A stretch of 64,000 bases of DNA from Gaiellasilicea sp963850995 (GCA_963850995.1 CAWKNQ010000022.1:62001-126000); one strand, 5' to 3'. Positions 27,180 to 36,121 are shown, numbered from the stretch's first letter. Numbers and translations are program-made. Notes: generated from the letters alone by a model not told the origin.

Positions 27180-30100
27180 ATGAGCGCCCCCGCAACCGTC
27201 GGCCGCGGCAAGCCGACCCTGCAGATTCGAGGCACGGCGTACCCCGTGCTGCTGCCGTCGTGGCGCGATCCCCGGCTCCATCTCGCCGCGGTGATCGTCT
27301 CGCTGCAGGTGCTCGGACAGGTGGCGTTCGAGTTCCGGCTCTCGATCGCGCAGATCCTGGTCTCCCTGCTGACGTGCGCCGTGCTCGAAGTGGGGATCGC
27401 CATGCGGCGCCAGCACGTGCTCATGTGGCCCGCGAGCGCGCTCCTGACCGGAAACGGCGTCGCCTTCATCCTCCGCGTGCCGGGCACCGAGCACGGCGAC
27501 TGGTGGAGCATGAACGGCTGGTGGATCTTCGCGGGGACTGCGGCCGTGTCGCTTCTCTCCAAGTACCTGATCCAGTTTCGAGGGCGCCACATCTTCAACC
27601 CGTCGAACTTCGGGCTCGTGCTCTGCTTCCTGCTGCTCGGGCCCGAGCTCGCCGATCCACTCGAGTTCTGGTGGGGACCGATGTCCCTGTGGCTCGCGCT
27701 CGCGCTCGCGCTCATCGTCGGCGGCGGCTTCGCGATCCTGCGGCGCCTCCGCCTGCTCTCGATCGCGCTCACGTTCTGGGCCACGTTCGCCGCGTGCCTG
27801 GGCGTCCTCGCGGCGAGCGGCCACGCGATGCTCGCGCGCTGGCACCTCGGCCCGGTCTCGGATTGGGAGTTCTGGAAGGTCCTCGCCTTCTCGCCCGAGA
27901 TCCTCGTCTTCCTGTTCTTCATGATCACGGACCCGCGGACGATCCCGGAGAGCCGGCTTGGGCGCCGAGCGTACGCCGTGTCGATCGGGTTGCTGGCGGC
28001 GCTCCTGCTCGCGCCCCAGACGACCGAGTTCGGCGCCAAGGTCGCCGTGCTCTCGGCCCTCGCGCTCGTCTGCGCGGCGCGACCGCTGCTCCTGCTGCTC
28101 CTGCCCGTCCTCCGCTCGCGGACGCGGCTGGGCGGCGCCGCTCGACACGTCGGCAGCCGTACGGCGGGCGCGGCGGCGCTCGCGGGCGCCGTCGGGTTCG
28201 TCGGCCTGCTCGTCGTCGCCGGGACCCCGGCCCGCTCGAGCGCGGAAGCGACGGTTCTGCCCGCGCCCGCTGGGGGCGAGCTCCCCGCCGTCAGCGTCCA
28301 AACAGGAAAAGGGATCGCGCCGATCGATCGGCGAACGGCGGAGCGGATCGCGAGGGACGTCGTCGCCAACCTCGAGAACGAGTCGGAGGCCCTTCGACGC
28401 GGCGATCGCGAACGCGCGACGGCCGGCGCGGACGGGGCTCGCCTCGCCGCCGTGTGGCGGCAGATCGATGCGGCGGGCGGAGGCACCGTCGACGTCCCTC
28501 GCTACGAGATCGAACGCGTCCGGGTGACCCTGGAGCCCAGCGACGGCCAGGCGCCCCCGACTGTCGTCGCGAGGGTGGCGGGAACGGTCGAGCTCCGCGG
28601 CACACCGAGACGTTTCGTGGGGACCTTCGAGCTCGTGCTGAAGGACGGCCGCTACCTGATCACCGCCGCGCGCGGTCAGTCAGAGCCCTCCTTCGCCGCC
28701 GCGCGCTCGGACGATCTCGGCGGCGTGAGCCTGCGCGACGTCGCCGCAGAGGTCGGGCTCGACTTCAGACACGGCGCCTTCCGCTTCGGGGTGACGAACG
28801 AGCCGGAGGCGATGATGGGCGGCGGCCTCTGCTGGCTCGACTACGACAACGACGGCTGGCTCGACCTCTTCGTCGTCAACGCATACGGCGACGACGAGCT
28901 CGTCCGCTGGACCGAAAGCGGCGGAGCGCCGCGCAGCGCGCTCTTCCACAACGTCCACGGCCGGTTCGAGGACGTCAGCAGCGGGTCCGGAGCCGACCTG
29001 CAGCTGCGCGGCAACGGCTGCGTCGCAGCGGACTTCAACCTGGACGGCAACACGGATCTCTTCGTGACGACGGCCGGCTACAACGCGGCAACGAACGGCT
29101 ACGACGCGCTGCTCTGGGGCAACGGGGACGGCACGTTCACGGAAGGCGCCCGCGCGGCCGGGATCAACGACCCGGGCTGGCATTCGGGTGCTGCCGTCGG
29201 CGACGTGAACGGCGACGGACGCCCGGACCTGTTCGTGGCCGGCTACGCCGACCCCAACGTTCCCGTCCCCTCGTCCGCGGCCGGGTTCCCGGCCAACGTC
29301 GCCGGCGTGCGCGACCGCCTCTACCTGAACCAGGGCCCCGACGGGAACGGCCACTCACGGTTCCGCGAGATCGGCAAGCAGGCCGGGCTCGAAAGGGCGC
29401 AGGTCGACCACGGCCTCGGCGCAGTCTTCACGGACGTCGACGACGACGGCCGGCTCGATCTCTACGTCGCGAACGACCTCGACCCCAACCGGCTCTACCT
29501 GAACCGCCCGCGCCCGGGCGGCCTCGGATTCCGCTTCGTCGAGCGCGGGCGGCGCGAGGGCGTCGACGACCCGAATGCCGGCATGGGGGTCGCGTCCGCG
29601 GACTACAGCCTCGACGGGCGCGAGGACCTGTTCGTGACGAACTCGCGCCGACAGCTGCACGCCGTCTACCGCAGCTCGCCCACGGGGTTCACCGACGCGC
29701 GCCCCGACTTCGCCCCGGCGCTCGGCACGGACTTCACCGGCTGGGGCGTGTCCTGGATCGATCTCGACCTCGACGGCAATCTCGACCTCGTCCTGGCCAA
29801 CGGCGCGATCCCGATCAAGAGCCTCGCGATGGACGCGGAGCGTCTGCAGGTACTCGAGAACCAGACGGGCGAGGGGCGTCGCGACGAGTTCGCCGACGCA
29901 GGTGACGCCGTCGGGGTGGACTCCGTACCGCGCAGCAACGGCCGTGGTCTCGCCGCGGCCGACTACGACAACGACGGAGACGTGGACGTCGCGGTCAACT
30001 CGATCGGCGGGCGCCTGCTCCTGCTCCGGAACGACGGCGCCGCCGGCCACTGGCTCGAGGTGCAGCTGAGCCGCTTTGCTCCCGGCACGACGATCACGGC

Positions 30101-30296
30101 CGTGCTGCCGGGCGGGCGAAGGCTCGTCCGCGAGGTGCACGCCGGCGGCAGCTACCTCTCGTCGGAGGATCCGCGCGTCCACTTCGGGCTCGGGTCTGCA
30201 ACGAGGGTCGCCGAGCTCGTCGTGCGGTACCCGGACGGGCGCGAGAGCCGGCTCGCCGACGTTGCTGCGGACCGCCTGCTCACCGTGACGCCGTAG
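27180..30296 (+). CDS. RnfD/NqrB-like membrane domain fused to VCBS repeats and ASPIC/UnbV domain
   Basis: 1038 aa. Residues about 30-330: eight or so membrane helices with RnfD/NqrB-like features (MWPASALLTGNGVAFILR, HIFNPSNFGLVLCFLLLG, FLFFMITDPRTIP). From about 510 a propeller of seven Ca-binding VCBS/FG-GAP repeats, e.g. DYDNDGWLDLFVVN, DFNLDGNTDLFVTT, DVNGDGRPDLFVAG, DYDNDGDVDVAVNS. C-terminal ASPIC/UnbV domain with VREVHAGGSYLSSEDPRVHF. The propeller should be outside the cell. The flavinylation Thr motif of RnfD was not recognised. Function unknown; a surface protein tied to a membrane electron-transfer-like module is one reading. Confidence 0.85.
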   Translation: MSAPATVGRGKPTLQIRGTAYPVLLPSWRDPRLHLAAVIVSLQVLGQVAFEFRLSIAQILVSLLTCAVLEVGIAMRRQHVLMWPASALLTGNGVAFILRVPGTEHGDWWSMNGWWIFAGTAAVSLLSKYLIQFRGRHIFNPSNFGLVLCFLLLGPELADPLEFWWGPMSLWLALALALIVGGGFAILRRLRLLSIALTFWATFAACLGVLAASGHAMLARWHLGPVSDWEFWKVLAFSPEILVFLFFMITDPRTIPESRLGRRAYAVSIGLLAALLLAPQTTEFGAKVAVLSALALVCAARPLLLLLLPVLRSRTRLGGAARHVGSRTAGAAALAGAVGFVGLLVVAGTPARSSAEATVLPAPAGGELPAVSVQTGKGIAPIDRRTAERIARDVVANLENESEALRRGDRERATAGADGARLAAVWRQIDAAGGGTVDVPRYEIERVRVTLEPSDGQAPPTVVARVAGTVELRGTPRRFVGTFELVLKDGRYLITAARGQSEPSFAAARSDDLGGVSLRDVAAEVGLDFRHGAFRFGVTNEPEAMMGGGLCWLDYDNDGWLDLFVVNAYGDDELVRWTESGGAPRSALFHNVHGRFEDVSSGSGADLQLRGNGCVAADFNLDGNTDLFVTTAGYNAATNGYDALLWGNGDGTFTEGARAAGINDPGWHSGAAVGDVNGDGRPDLFVAGYADPNVPVPSSAAGFPANVAGVRDRLYLNQGPDGNGHSRFREIGKQAGLERAQVDHGLGAVFTDVDDDGRLDLYVANDLDPNRLYLNRPRPGGLGFRFVERGRREGVDDPNAGMGVASADYSLDGREDLFVTNSRRQLHAVYRSSPTGFTDARPDFAPALGTDFTGWGVSWIDLDLDGNLDLVLANGAIPIKSLAMDAERLQVLENQTGEGRRDEFADAGDAVGVDSVPRSNGRGLAAADYDNDGDVDVAVNSIGGRLLLLRNDGAAGHWLEVQLSRFAPGTTITAVLPGGRRLVREVHAGGSYLSSEDPRVHFGLGSATRVAELVVRYPDGRESRLADVAADRLLTVTP

Positions 30297-30299
30297 AGT
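30294..30299 (+). promoter_or_regulatory. Leaderless-type -10 element (TAGAGT) of malate synthase
   Basis: TAGAGT overlaps the upstream stop codon; CCCGGC and then ATG at 30306 follow (6-base spacing). Suggests malate synthase can be transcribed separately from the gene 9 bases upstream. Confidence 0.5.
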
Positions 30300-30305
30300 C
30301 CCGGC

Positions 30306-31787
30306 ATGCCGGACGACGTCCTCACCGACGACGCGGTCGAGTTCCTCACCGAGTTGGAGCGGAGGTTCGGCCCGAGGCGTCGCGAGCTGCTCGCCGAACG
30401 CCAGGAGCGCGCCCGCCGCCTGCGCGACGGCGAGCTGCCCGACTTCCTCCCGGAGACGGCCGACGTCCGCGAGGGCGACTGGCAGGTGGAGCCCGTGCCG
30501 GAGGAGATCCAGGACCGGCGGGTCGAGATCACGGGGCCGGTCGACCGGAAGATGGTGATCAACGCGCTCAACTCGGGCGCGAAGATGTTCATGGCCGACT
30601 TCGAGGACTCGAACTCGCCCACCTGGCAGAACTGCATCGAGGGCCAGGTCAACCTCACGGACGCGCTCGAGCGGACGATCACGCTCGATACCGGCGAGAA
30701 GCAGTACCGCCTGAACGACGAGGTCGCGACGCTGCTCGTGCGCCCGCGCGGCTGGCACCTCGAGGAGCGCCACTTCGAGGTCGACGGCGCGCCGATCTCG
30801 GCAAGCCTCTTCGACTTCGGCCTCTACTTCCTCCGCAACCACGGCCGCGGCGGCCGCTTCTTCTACCTGCCGAAGCTGGAGTCGCACCTGGAGGCGCGAC
30901 TCTGGAACGACGTCTTCGTCTGGGCGCAGGACGAGCTCGGCGTGCCGCGCGGCACGATCAAGGCGACCGTCCTGATCGAGACGATCCTCGCCGCGTTCGA
31001 GATGGACGAGATCCTCCACGAGCTGCGCGAGCACTCCGCCGGCCTGAACGCGGGCCGCTGGGACTACATCTTCAGCGTGATCAAGAAGCTCGGCCACCGG
31101 CACGAGTTCGTGCTCCCGGACCGCGGCGACGTGACGATGGCAGTCCCCTTCATGTACGCGTACACCGAGCTGCTGGTCCAGACCTGCCACCGGCGCGGCG
31201 CGCACGCGATGGGCGGAATGGCGGCGTTCATCCCCTCGCGGCGCGACCCGGAGGTGAACGCGGTCGCCCTCGCGAAGGTCCGGGAGGACAAGGAGCGCGA
31301 GGCCGGCCAGGGCTTCGACGGCACCTGGGTCGCGCATCCCGACCTCGTCCCCGTCGCGATGGAGATCTTCGACCGCGTCCTCGGCGAGCGGCCGAACCAG
31401 GTCGATCGGCAGCGACCGGACGTCTCCTCGACCGCGGCCGACCTCCTCGACGTCGCCTCGACCCCGGGCCAGATCACGATGGCAGGGCTGCACAACAACA
31501 TCTCGGTCGGGATCCAGTACCTGGCCGCGTGGCTCGAGGGGTCGGGCGCGGTCGCGATCTTCAACCTGATGGAGGACGCGGCCACGTCGGAGATCTCGCG
31601 CTCGCAGGTCTGGCAGTGGCTCCACCACGGTCGGGTCGCCCGCGTCGACGTCGAGAGTGCGATCGAGGAGGAGATTGCGAAGCTCGACGGCGACTACGCC
31701 GAGGCGCGCGAGCTGTTCGAGCAGGTCGCGCTCGGCGACGACTTCGTCGAGTTCCTCACGCTGCCGGCGTACGAGCACATCGACTAG
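30306..31787 (+). CDS. aceB: Malate synthase A
   Basis: 493 aa, within the usual size of the A isoform. Condenses glyoxylate and acetyl-CoA to malate in the glyoxylate shunt. Signatures: NALNSGAKMFMADFEDSNSP, LLVRPRGWHLEERHFEVDG, KATVLIETILAAFEMDEIL (Mg-binding Glu), AGLNAGRWDYIFSVIKK (catalytic-loop Asp), GMAAFIPSRRDPEVN and NLMEDAATSEISRSQVWQW (catalytic Asp). Isocitrate lyase is not in the window. Succinate-semialdehyde and acyl-CoA dehydrogenases elsewhere in the window also feed C2/C4 metabolism. Confidence 0.95.
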   Translation: MPDDVLTDDAVEFLTELERRFGPRRRELLAERQERARRLRDGELPDFLPETADVREGDWQVEPVPEEIQDRRVEITGPVDRKMVINALNSGAKMFMADFEDSNSPTWQNCIEGQVNLTDALERTITLDTGEKQYRLNDEVATLLVRPRGWHLEERHFEVDGAPISASLFDFGLYFLRNHGRGGRFFYLPKLESHLEARLWNDVFVWAQDELGVPRGTIKATVLIETILAAFEMDEILHELREHSAGLNAGRWDYIFSVIKKLGHRHEFVLPDRGDVTMAVPFMYAYTELLVQTCHRRGAHAMGGMAAFIPSRRDPEVNAVALAKVREDKEREAGQGFDGTWVAHPDLVPVAMEIFDRVLGERPNQVDRQRPDVSSTAADLLDVASTPGQITMAGLHNNISVGIQYLAAWLEGSGAVAIFNLMEDAATSEISRSQVWQWLHHGRVARVDVESAIEEEIAKLDGDYAEARELFEQVALGDDFVEFLTLPAYEHID

Positions 31788-31813
31788 TCACTCTCAGTCG
31801 CCGGTTCCGGCGG

Positions 31814-31971
31814 CTGACGAGCGGTTCCTGGCGCTCCGCTCGCGGTGCGTAGGCCGGTGGAACAGTACGGAGGTACGGGCCGCCGGCTGGAGCGCCGCGA
31901 GCGGAGCGAGGCCGCGCCGGAGGCCGGCTCCGCCGGCCGGGAGGCGTGGCCGGCCAGGGGCCGCTCGTCAG
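31814..31971. repeat. Dispersed structured palindromic element, copy B
   Basis: 158-bp counterpart of 12532-12679. Outer stem 31814-31832 with 31953-31971; second stem 31832-31845 with 31895-31908 (perfect); third stem 31910-31918 with 31943-31951 (one G-U). The loop core matches copy A (GTAC-GGAG-GTAC here). Stem bases differ from copy A in pairs. The stop of the minus lipoprotein gene (31968-31970) lies in the right arm, and complementarity continues a few bases into its coding region. Between convergent genes, as copy A. Confidence 0.85.
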
Positions 31972-32597
31972 TCGCCGGCCACGAAGAACTGCCAGTCCCC
32001 GTCGGGGGTGATCGCGGTGCGGTAGCCGAGGTAGCCGCCGGCGCCGGGGGCACCGCGCATCTGGTCGATCTGCTCCTGGGTGTACAGGCCCGCGTCGACG
32101 AGCGCCTGCCAGTCGGCGTCGGTCGGCGACTCGCTGTACGCGGTCGGCCAGGCGTACGAGCCGCTCTCGTTGCGGGTGTACGGGAGCGTGAGGATCGTCG
32201 CGAGGACGCGCATTGGCTCCTCCGTCCCACTCTCCTCGAGCTCACGCCAGTGCGCCGCGGCCGAGTCGCCCCCGCCGTAGCTGAACGTGAAGCCGGCGCC
32301 CTTCTCGAGCGCGATCTGCTCCAGCGTGTCGTAGTCGCACGCAATCGCAGCGTCGAAGATCCGCTGCCGCACCTCGGCTACCTCCGAGGGCAGCTCCTGC
32401 TCTGGCAGCGTCATGCGGATGCCCGATGTCGAGCACTCGCTCGCGGGCTGCTCAGGCGGCTGCGTCACTGTCTCAGTCTCGGTCTCGGTGACCGTCTCCG
32501 TCACCGTAATGGGCGCGGGAGCGGCCGAGTCGTCGGCGTCGTCGGAGCCGCAACCGGCGAGCGCGAGCACCGCGGCGAGCAGGAGCAGAAACCTCAT
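31968..32597 (-). CDS. Lipoprotein of unknown function
   Basis: 209 aa. Lipobox LALAGC at residues 11-16 (MRFLLLLAAVLALAGCGSDD). A Thr/Glu-rich linker (TVTETVTETETETVTQ) is followed by a soluble domain of about 150 residues with two likely structural Cys (ASECSTSG, IACDYDTLEQIA) and WQFFVAGD at the C-terminus. Similar layouts occur in uncharacterised actinobacterial lipoproteins. The domain resembles SnoaL/NTF2-like proteins in parts (RIFDAAIACDYDTLEQIA), but that is weak. Confidence 0.75.
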   Translation of the reverse strand: MRFLLLLAAVLALAGCGSDDADDSAAPAPITVTETVTETETETVTQPPEQPASECSTSGIRMTLPEQELPSEVAEVRQRIFDAAIACDYDTLEQIALEKGAGFTFSYGGGDSAAAHWRELEESGTEEPMRVLATILTLPYTRNESGSYAWPTAYSESPTDADWQALVDAGLYTQEQIDQMRGAPGAGGYLGYRTAITPDGDWQFFVAGD

Positions 32598-32635
32598 GCG
32601 GTCTCCCTTCGCCCGCGCTCTATCCGTCCCTGCTA

Positions 32636-32798
32636 AGAGCTCAATTCAGAATGAGCCTTGTGTCGCCGGGCCGCCCCGGGCGGCACGATCGCCGCGTCCT
32701 CAGTCGCCCCGATAGCACCACTATCGGGGCTCCCTGCGTCCTTGCGCTCGCACCACCCGGCGCACCCCGGCGACGAAGGTCATCCTGAATCGAGCTCT
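32636..32798. repeat. 163-bp quasi-palindrome ending at a stop codon
   Basis: Outer arms 32636-32654 and 32780-32798 match at 17 of 19 positions. Further pairing runs inward (GTCGCCGGG against CCCGGCGAC) to a central perfect hairpin, CCCCGATAG (32707-32715) with CTATCGGGG (32721-32729). The region fills the gap between two minus-strand genes and its right end overlaps the TAG (32797-32799) of the upstream gene. Sequence differs from the 3370, 12532 and 31814 elements, but size and placement are the same. Confidence 0.8.
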
Positions 32799-33276
32799 AA
32801 AGATGGATCGAGCCCTGTGCGAGCGCCTCGGCGCCGTCGGTCTCCTCCGCGCGGACGAGCACGACGCGGACGAACGAGCCGCGGCCGGAGACCTCGGCCG
32901 GCTCGACGAAGGCGCCGAACGGCTGCACGAGCTCGCCGTCGACCGAGAGCTCCCCGCGGAGCACGCAGCCGATTCCGGGCCCGGAGGCGGCGCCGCCGTC
33001 GAGCTCGCAGCGCATCGCGTAGTCGGCCCACGGGTCGAGCTCGACGTGTGCCGAGAGCTTCGCGTCGTCGACCGACCACTCCGTCAACTCCCAACGGAGC
33101 ACCGTCGCTCCGTCGCCCCCCGCTTCGAGCACGGCCTCGTCGTCGCCGAATGCCGCGCTGCCGGCGTGCAGGCTCGAGAGCTCGCCCGAGGCCACGTACA
33201 CCATCCGGCCTCCCGCAGGCAGCGCGAGCGACTCGCCCGGCGCGAGCAGGTCCTCGTACAGTGACAGCGACGTCAT
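32797..33276 (-). CDS. Cupin-like hypothetical protein
   Basis: 159 aa. Beta-rich, with GESLALPAGGRMVYVASGEL and a pattern of alternating strands resembling a cupin/pirin-type barrel, but without the conserved His-rich metal site. No signal peptide. Its ATG overlaps the stop of the succinate-semialdehyde dehydrogenase gene (ATGA), so it is co-translated with it. A role in sensing or binding an aldehyde or acid is a guess from position. Confidence 0.65.
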   Translation of the reverse strand: MTSLSLYEDLLAPGESLALPAGGRMVYVASGELSSLHAGSAAFGDDEAVLEAGGDGATVLRWELTEWSVDDAKLSAHVELDPWADYAMRCELDGGAASGPGIGCVLRGELSVDGELVQPFGAFVEPAEVSGRGSFVRVVLVRAEETDGAEALAQGSIHL

Positions 33277-34670
33277 ACGCCCAGGCAGACGTACTTCGTC
33301 TCGAGCCAATCGTCGACGCCGTACTTCGAGCCCTCGCGGCCGATCCCCGACTCCTTCATGCCGCCGAACGGCGCCACCTCGGTCGAGATGATCCCCGTGT
33401 TCACGCCCAGGATCCCGTACTCGAGCCCTTCGGAGACCCTCCAGACCCGCCCGAGGCCCTCGCTGTAGAAGTAGGCGGCGAGGCCGTACGGCGTGTCGTT
33501 CGCGAGCGCGATCGCCTCGTCCTCCGTACCGAAGCGCTGGATCCCGGCGACCGGGCCGAACGTCTCCTCTCGGGTCATCGCCATCGACGCGGTGACGCCG
33601 GTGAGGACGGTGGGCTCGAAGAACGTGCCCTCGAGGCGGCTGCCGCCGCGGACGAGCTCGGCGCCTGCGCCGGTGGCGTCCGCGACGTGGCGCTCGACCT
33701 TCTCGACCGCGCTCTCGTCGATCAGCGGGCCGATCTGGACGCCGTCGTCGAGCCCGCTTCCGACCACGAGCCTCCCGACCGCGGCCTCGAAGCGGTCGAC
33801 GAAGGCGTCGTGGACCGAGTCCTGGACGAGGATGCGGTTCGCCGAGACACACGTCTGGCCGGAGTTGCGGAACTTGCACAGGATCGCGCCCTCGACCGCA
33901 GCGTCGAGGTCGGCGTCGTCGAAGACGAGGAAGGGCGCGTTGCCGCCGAGCTCGAGCGAGACCTTCTTCACCTGTCCCGCGCACTGCGCCATCAGGAGCT
34001 TCCCGACCTCGGTCGAGCCGGTGAAGGAGAGCTTGCGCACGATCGGGTTCGAGGTCAGCTCGCCGCCGATCACAGGCGCGTCGTCACCGTCCCCGGTCAC
34101 GATCGAGAGCACACCCGGAGGCAGGCCCGCCTCCTCTGCGAGCCGCGCGAGCGCGAGTGCCGTCAGCGGCGTCTGCTCGGCCGGCTTGAGCACCATCGTG
34201 CAGCCGACCGCGAGCGCGGGCGCGGACTTGCGCGTGATCATCGCGGCGGGGAAGTTCCAGGGCGTGATTCCGGCGGAGACGCCCACGGGCTCGCGGAGGA
34301 CGACGATCCGCTTGTCGGTCTGATGCGGCGGGATCGTGTCGCCGTAGACCCGCTTCGCCTCCTCGCCGAACCACTCGAAGAACGAGGCCGCGTAGGCGAT
34401 CTCGCCGCGGGCCTCCGCGAGCGGCTTGCCCTGCTCGGTGGTGAGCAGCCGCGCGAGCTCCTCCTGCCGCTCGAGCATCAGGTCGGAGAGGCGGCGGAGG
34501 ACGAGCGCGCGCTCCTTCGCCGTGCGGCCCCGCCAGGCCGGGTAGGCGCGCTCGGCCGCCTCGATCGCGGCCCGCGTCTCCTCGACCCCGTGGCGCGGCA
34601 CCTGCTCGATCACCTCGCCGGTCGCCGGGTTCGTGACTGCAAACGTCTTGGTGGAGGTGGCGGTGGCCAT
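33273..34670 (-). CDS. gabD: NAD(P)-dependent succinate-semialdehyde dehydrogenase
   Basis: 465 aa aldehyde dehydrogenase. N-terminus TNPATGEVIEQVP; GITPWNFPAAMITRKSAPAL; NAD-site SFTGSTEVGKLLMAQCAG; catalytic Glu in VSLELGGNAPFLVFDDADLD; catalytic Cys in RNSGQTCVSANRILVQ; C-terminal GGMKESGIGREGSKYGVDDW. These motifs, including KESGxGREG, match the GabD class that oxidises succinate semialdehyde to succinate. Other small semialdehydes are possible. The ATG at 34670 is set by a leaderless -10 element. Confidence 0.9.
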   Translation of the reverse strand: MATATSTKTFAVTNPATGEVIEQVPRHGVEETRAAIEAAERAYPAWRGRTAKERALVLRRLSDLMLERQEELARLLTTEQGKPLAEARGEIAYAASFFEWFGEEAKRVYGDTIPPHQTDKRIVVLREPVGVSAGITPWNFPAAMITRKSAPALAVGCTMVLKPAEQTPLTALALARLAEEAGLPPGVLSIVTGDGDDAPVIGGELTSNPIVRKLSFTGSTEVGKLLMAQCAGQVKKVSLELGGNAPFLVFDDADLDAAVEGAILCKFRNSGQTCVSANRILVQDSVHDAFVDRFEAAVGRLVVGSGLDDGVQIGPLIDESAVEKVERHVADATGAGAELVRGGSRLEGTFFEPTVLTGVTASMAMTREETFGPVAGIQRFGTEDEAIALANDTPYGLAAYFYSEGLGRVWRVSEGLEYGILGVNTGIISTEVAPFGGMKESGIGREGSKYGVDDWLETKYVCLGV

Positions 34671-34677
34671 GGCTGAG

Positions 34678-34683
34678 AGGATA
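34678..34683 (-). promoter_or_regulatory. Leaderless-type -10 element (TATCCT) in a 21-bp divergent gap
   Basis: Minus-strand TATCCT, then CTCAGCC, then ATG at 34670. The plus gene begins at 34692, so both promoters must share the 21 bases 34671-34691; a plus-strand ATAGAT (34681-34686) is the candidate -10 for it and overlaps this one. Confidence 0.55.
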
Positions 34684-34691
34684 GATGCGCC

Positions 34692-35687
34692 GTGATCGCG
34701 GACGCCCACGTGGACATACTGCTCGAGCTCGCGCACCGCGAGCACAGGCTGGGCGAGACGAACGTGTTCGCGCGGACGTGGCTGCCCCTGCTCGAGGCGG
34801 GCGGCGTCGGCCTGCAGGTCTGCCCCGTCTTCGTCGACCTCGAGCTGCAGCCCGAGGGATCGCTGCGGGAGGCGCTGCGGCAGGTGACGGCGCTCCAGCA
34901 CGCCCTCCAGGAGAACCCCGATCGCCTGCTGGCCGTGCGCTCGAGGGCCGATCTCGATGCGGTCGAGGGCGGCGGGCGGATCGGGCTGATGCTCGCGCTC
35001 GAGGGCGTCGAGCCGTTCGGCTACGAGGTGGCGACGGCCGATCTCTTCTGGGAGCTCGGGCTCCGGATGGCCGGGCTGACCTGGAACCGCCGCAACCCGT
35101 TTGCGGACGGCGCCGCCGACGAGGGCGGGCTCTCACGGCTCGGGCGCGCGCTGCTGGCGCGGTTCGCGGAGCTCGGCGTGATCCTCGACCTCGCCCACGC
35201 GTCGCCGCAGCTCTACGAGGAGTGCCTCGAGTCGTACGAAGGCCGGATCTGCGTCACGCACGCCGGCTGCCGGGAGGTGAACGAGACGCCGCGAAACCTC
35301 TCCGACCAGCAGCTGCGGGAGCTCGCGGCGCGGGACGGCATCTTCGGGCTGATGCTGCATCCGCTGACGATCGACCCGGTCGAGCCGACGATCGGCCGCG
35401 TCGTCGACCACCTCGAGCACGCCGCCTCGGTGATCGGGCCGGAGCGTCTCTGCCTCGGCGGCGACTGGACGAAGCGGCTGCACGAGCTGAGGCCCGCGTC
35501 GGTGCCGCCGGACAGCTTGATGCCGCCCGGCCTCGCCGTGGGGGCGACGATCGCCGCGCTCTCGGGCCCGGAGGAGTACCCCGCGCTCGTCGCAGCGCTG
35601 GAGGAACGCGGCTGGTCGGGGCCGGAGCTCGACGGCCTTCTCTCGGGCAACCTCTTCCGCTTCCTCCGCGAGGCGCTGCCCGCCTAG
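34692..35687 (+). CDS. Membrane dipeptidase family protein (M19)
   Basis: 331 aa from GTG. Metal ligands: DAHVDILLELA (HxD) at residues 4-7, GLMLALEGVEPFG (bridging Glu), and two His in DLAHASPQLYEE and CVTHAGCREV. Downstream LCLGGDWTKRLHELRP replaces the usual GSDFDG motif. M19 enzymes cleave dipeptides or act on D-amino-acid-containing peptides. No signal peptide or anchor is visible, so cytoplasmic. It is divergent from gabD. Confidence 0.87.
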   Translation: MIADAHVDILLELAHREHRLGETNVFARTWLPLLEAGGVGLQVCPVFVDLELQPEGSLREALRQVTALQHALQENPDRLLAVRSRADLDAVEGGGRIGLMLALEGVEPFGYEVATADLFWELGLRMAGLTWNRRNPFADGAADEGGLSRLGRALLARFAELGVILDLAHASPQLYEECLESYEGRICVTHAGCREVNETPRNLSDQQLRELAARDGIFGLMLHPLTIDPVEPTIGRVVDHLEHAASVIGPERLCLGGDWTKRLHELRPASVPPDSLMPPGLAVGATIAALSGPEEYPALVAALEERGWSGPELDGLLSGNLFRFLREALPA

Positions 35688-35705
35688 CCGACGCCCTCGA
35701 CCCTC

Positions 35706-36074
35706 TCACTCATCGCACGTAGCCGAAGGCTCGCCGGAGCTTGAATACTCGGCCGCGGTGTAGACCTCGACGTGCTCGACGTAGCCCGAATCGAGTACGG
35801 CGTTGCAGTAGAGGGAAAACGGTATCTCCCGGTCGCCCGGAGCCTCGAACACGACTTTCGCCGAGTCGGTTTCGACCGAGACGAGCGTGATCAGATCCGT
35901 TACCTCGCGGTCGTATTGAGGCAAGCGGAGGTACTCCATGATCCCCTCTTCGCGCTGCGTGTCGGACAGAGTATTTCCCGACGCCGTGGTCGAACCGGTC
36001 TCGCCTTCGTCCGAACCGCAACCGGCAACGAGAGCGGCAATGCACATCGCGACGAAACACACTTTCAGCGCCAT
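35706..36074 (-). CDS. Small lipoprotein of unknown function
   Basis: 122 aa. Lipobox ALVAGC (residues 14-19) after a hydrophobic h-region (VCFVAMCIAALVAG). The mature part has a low-complexity start (GSDEGETGSTTASGN) and one Cys pair (YCNAVLDSG, SATCDE) that could form a disulfide. GC content looks lower than neighbours, with more A and T in third positions. No family recognised. Confidence 0.65.
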   Translation of the reverse strand: MALKVCFVAMCIAALVAGCGSDEGETGSTTASGNTLSDTQREEGIMEYLRLPQYDREVTDLITLVSVETDSAKVVFEAPGDREIPFSLYCNAVLDSGYVEHVEVYTAAEYSSSGEPSATCDE

Positions 36075-36121
36075 ACGTCCCTCTAGCTAACCAGACTGCG
36101 GGAGCCGAGGGAGACCAAGAG

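Noticed and set aside
27170..29905. 911-residue frame overlapping the RnfD-like/ASPIC gene
   Set aside because: Arg-rich shadow in another frame on the same strand; the 27180 frame carries the VCBS and ASPIC motifs.
29355..31778. 807-residue open frame on the minus strand
   Set aside because: It is antisense to malate synthase and the VCBS propeller; the sense genes have clear family motifs.
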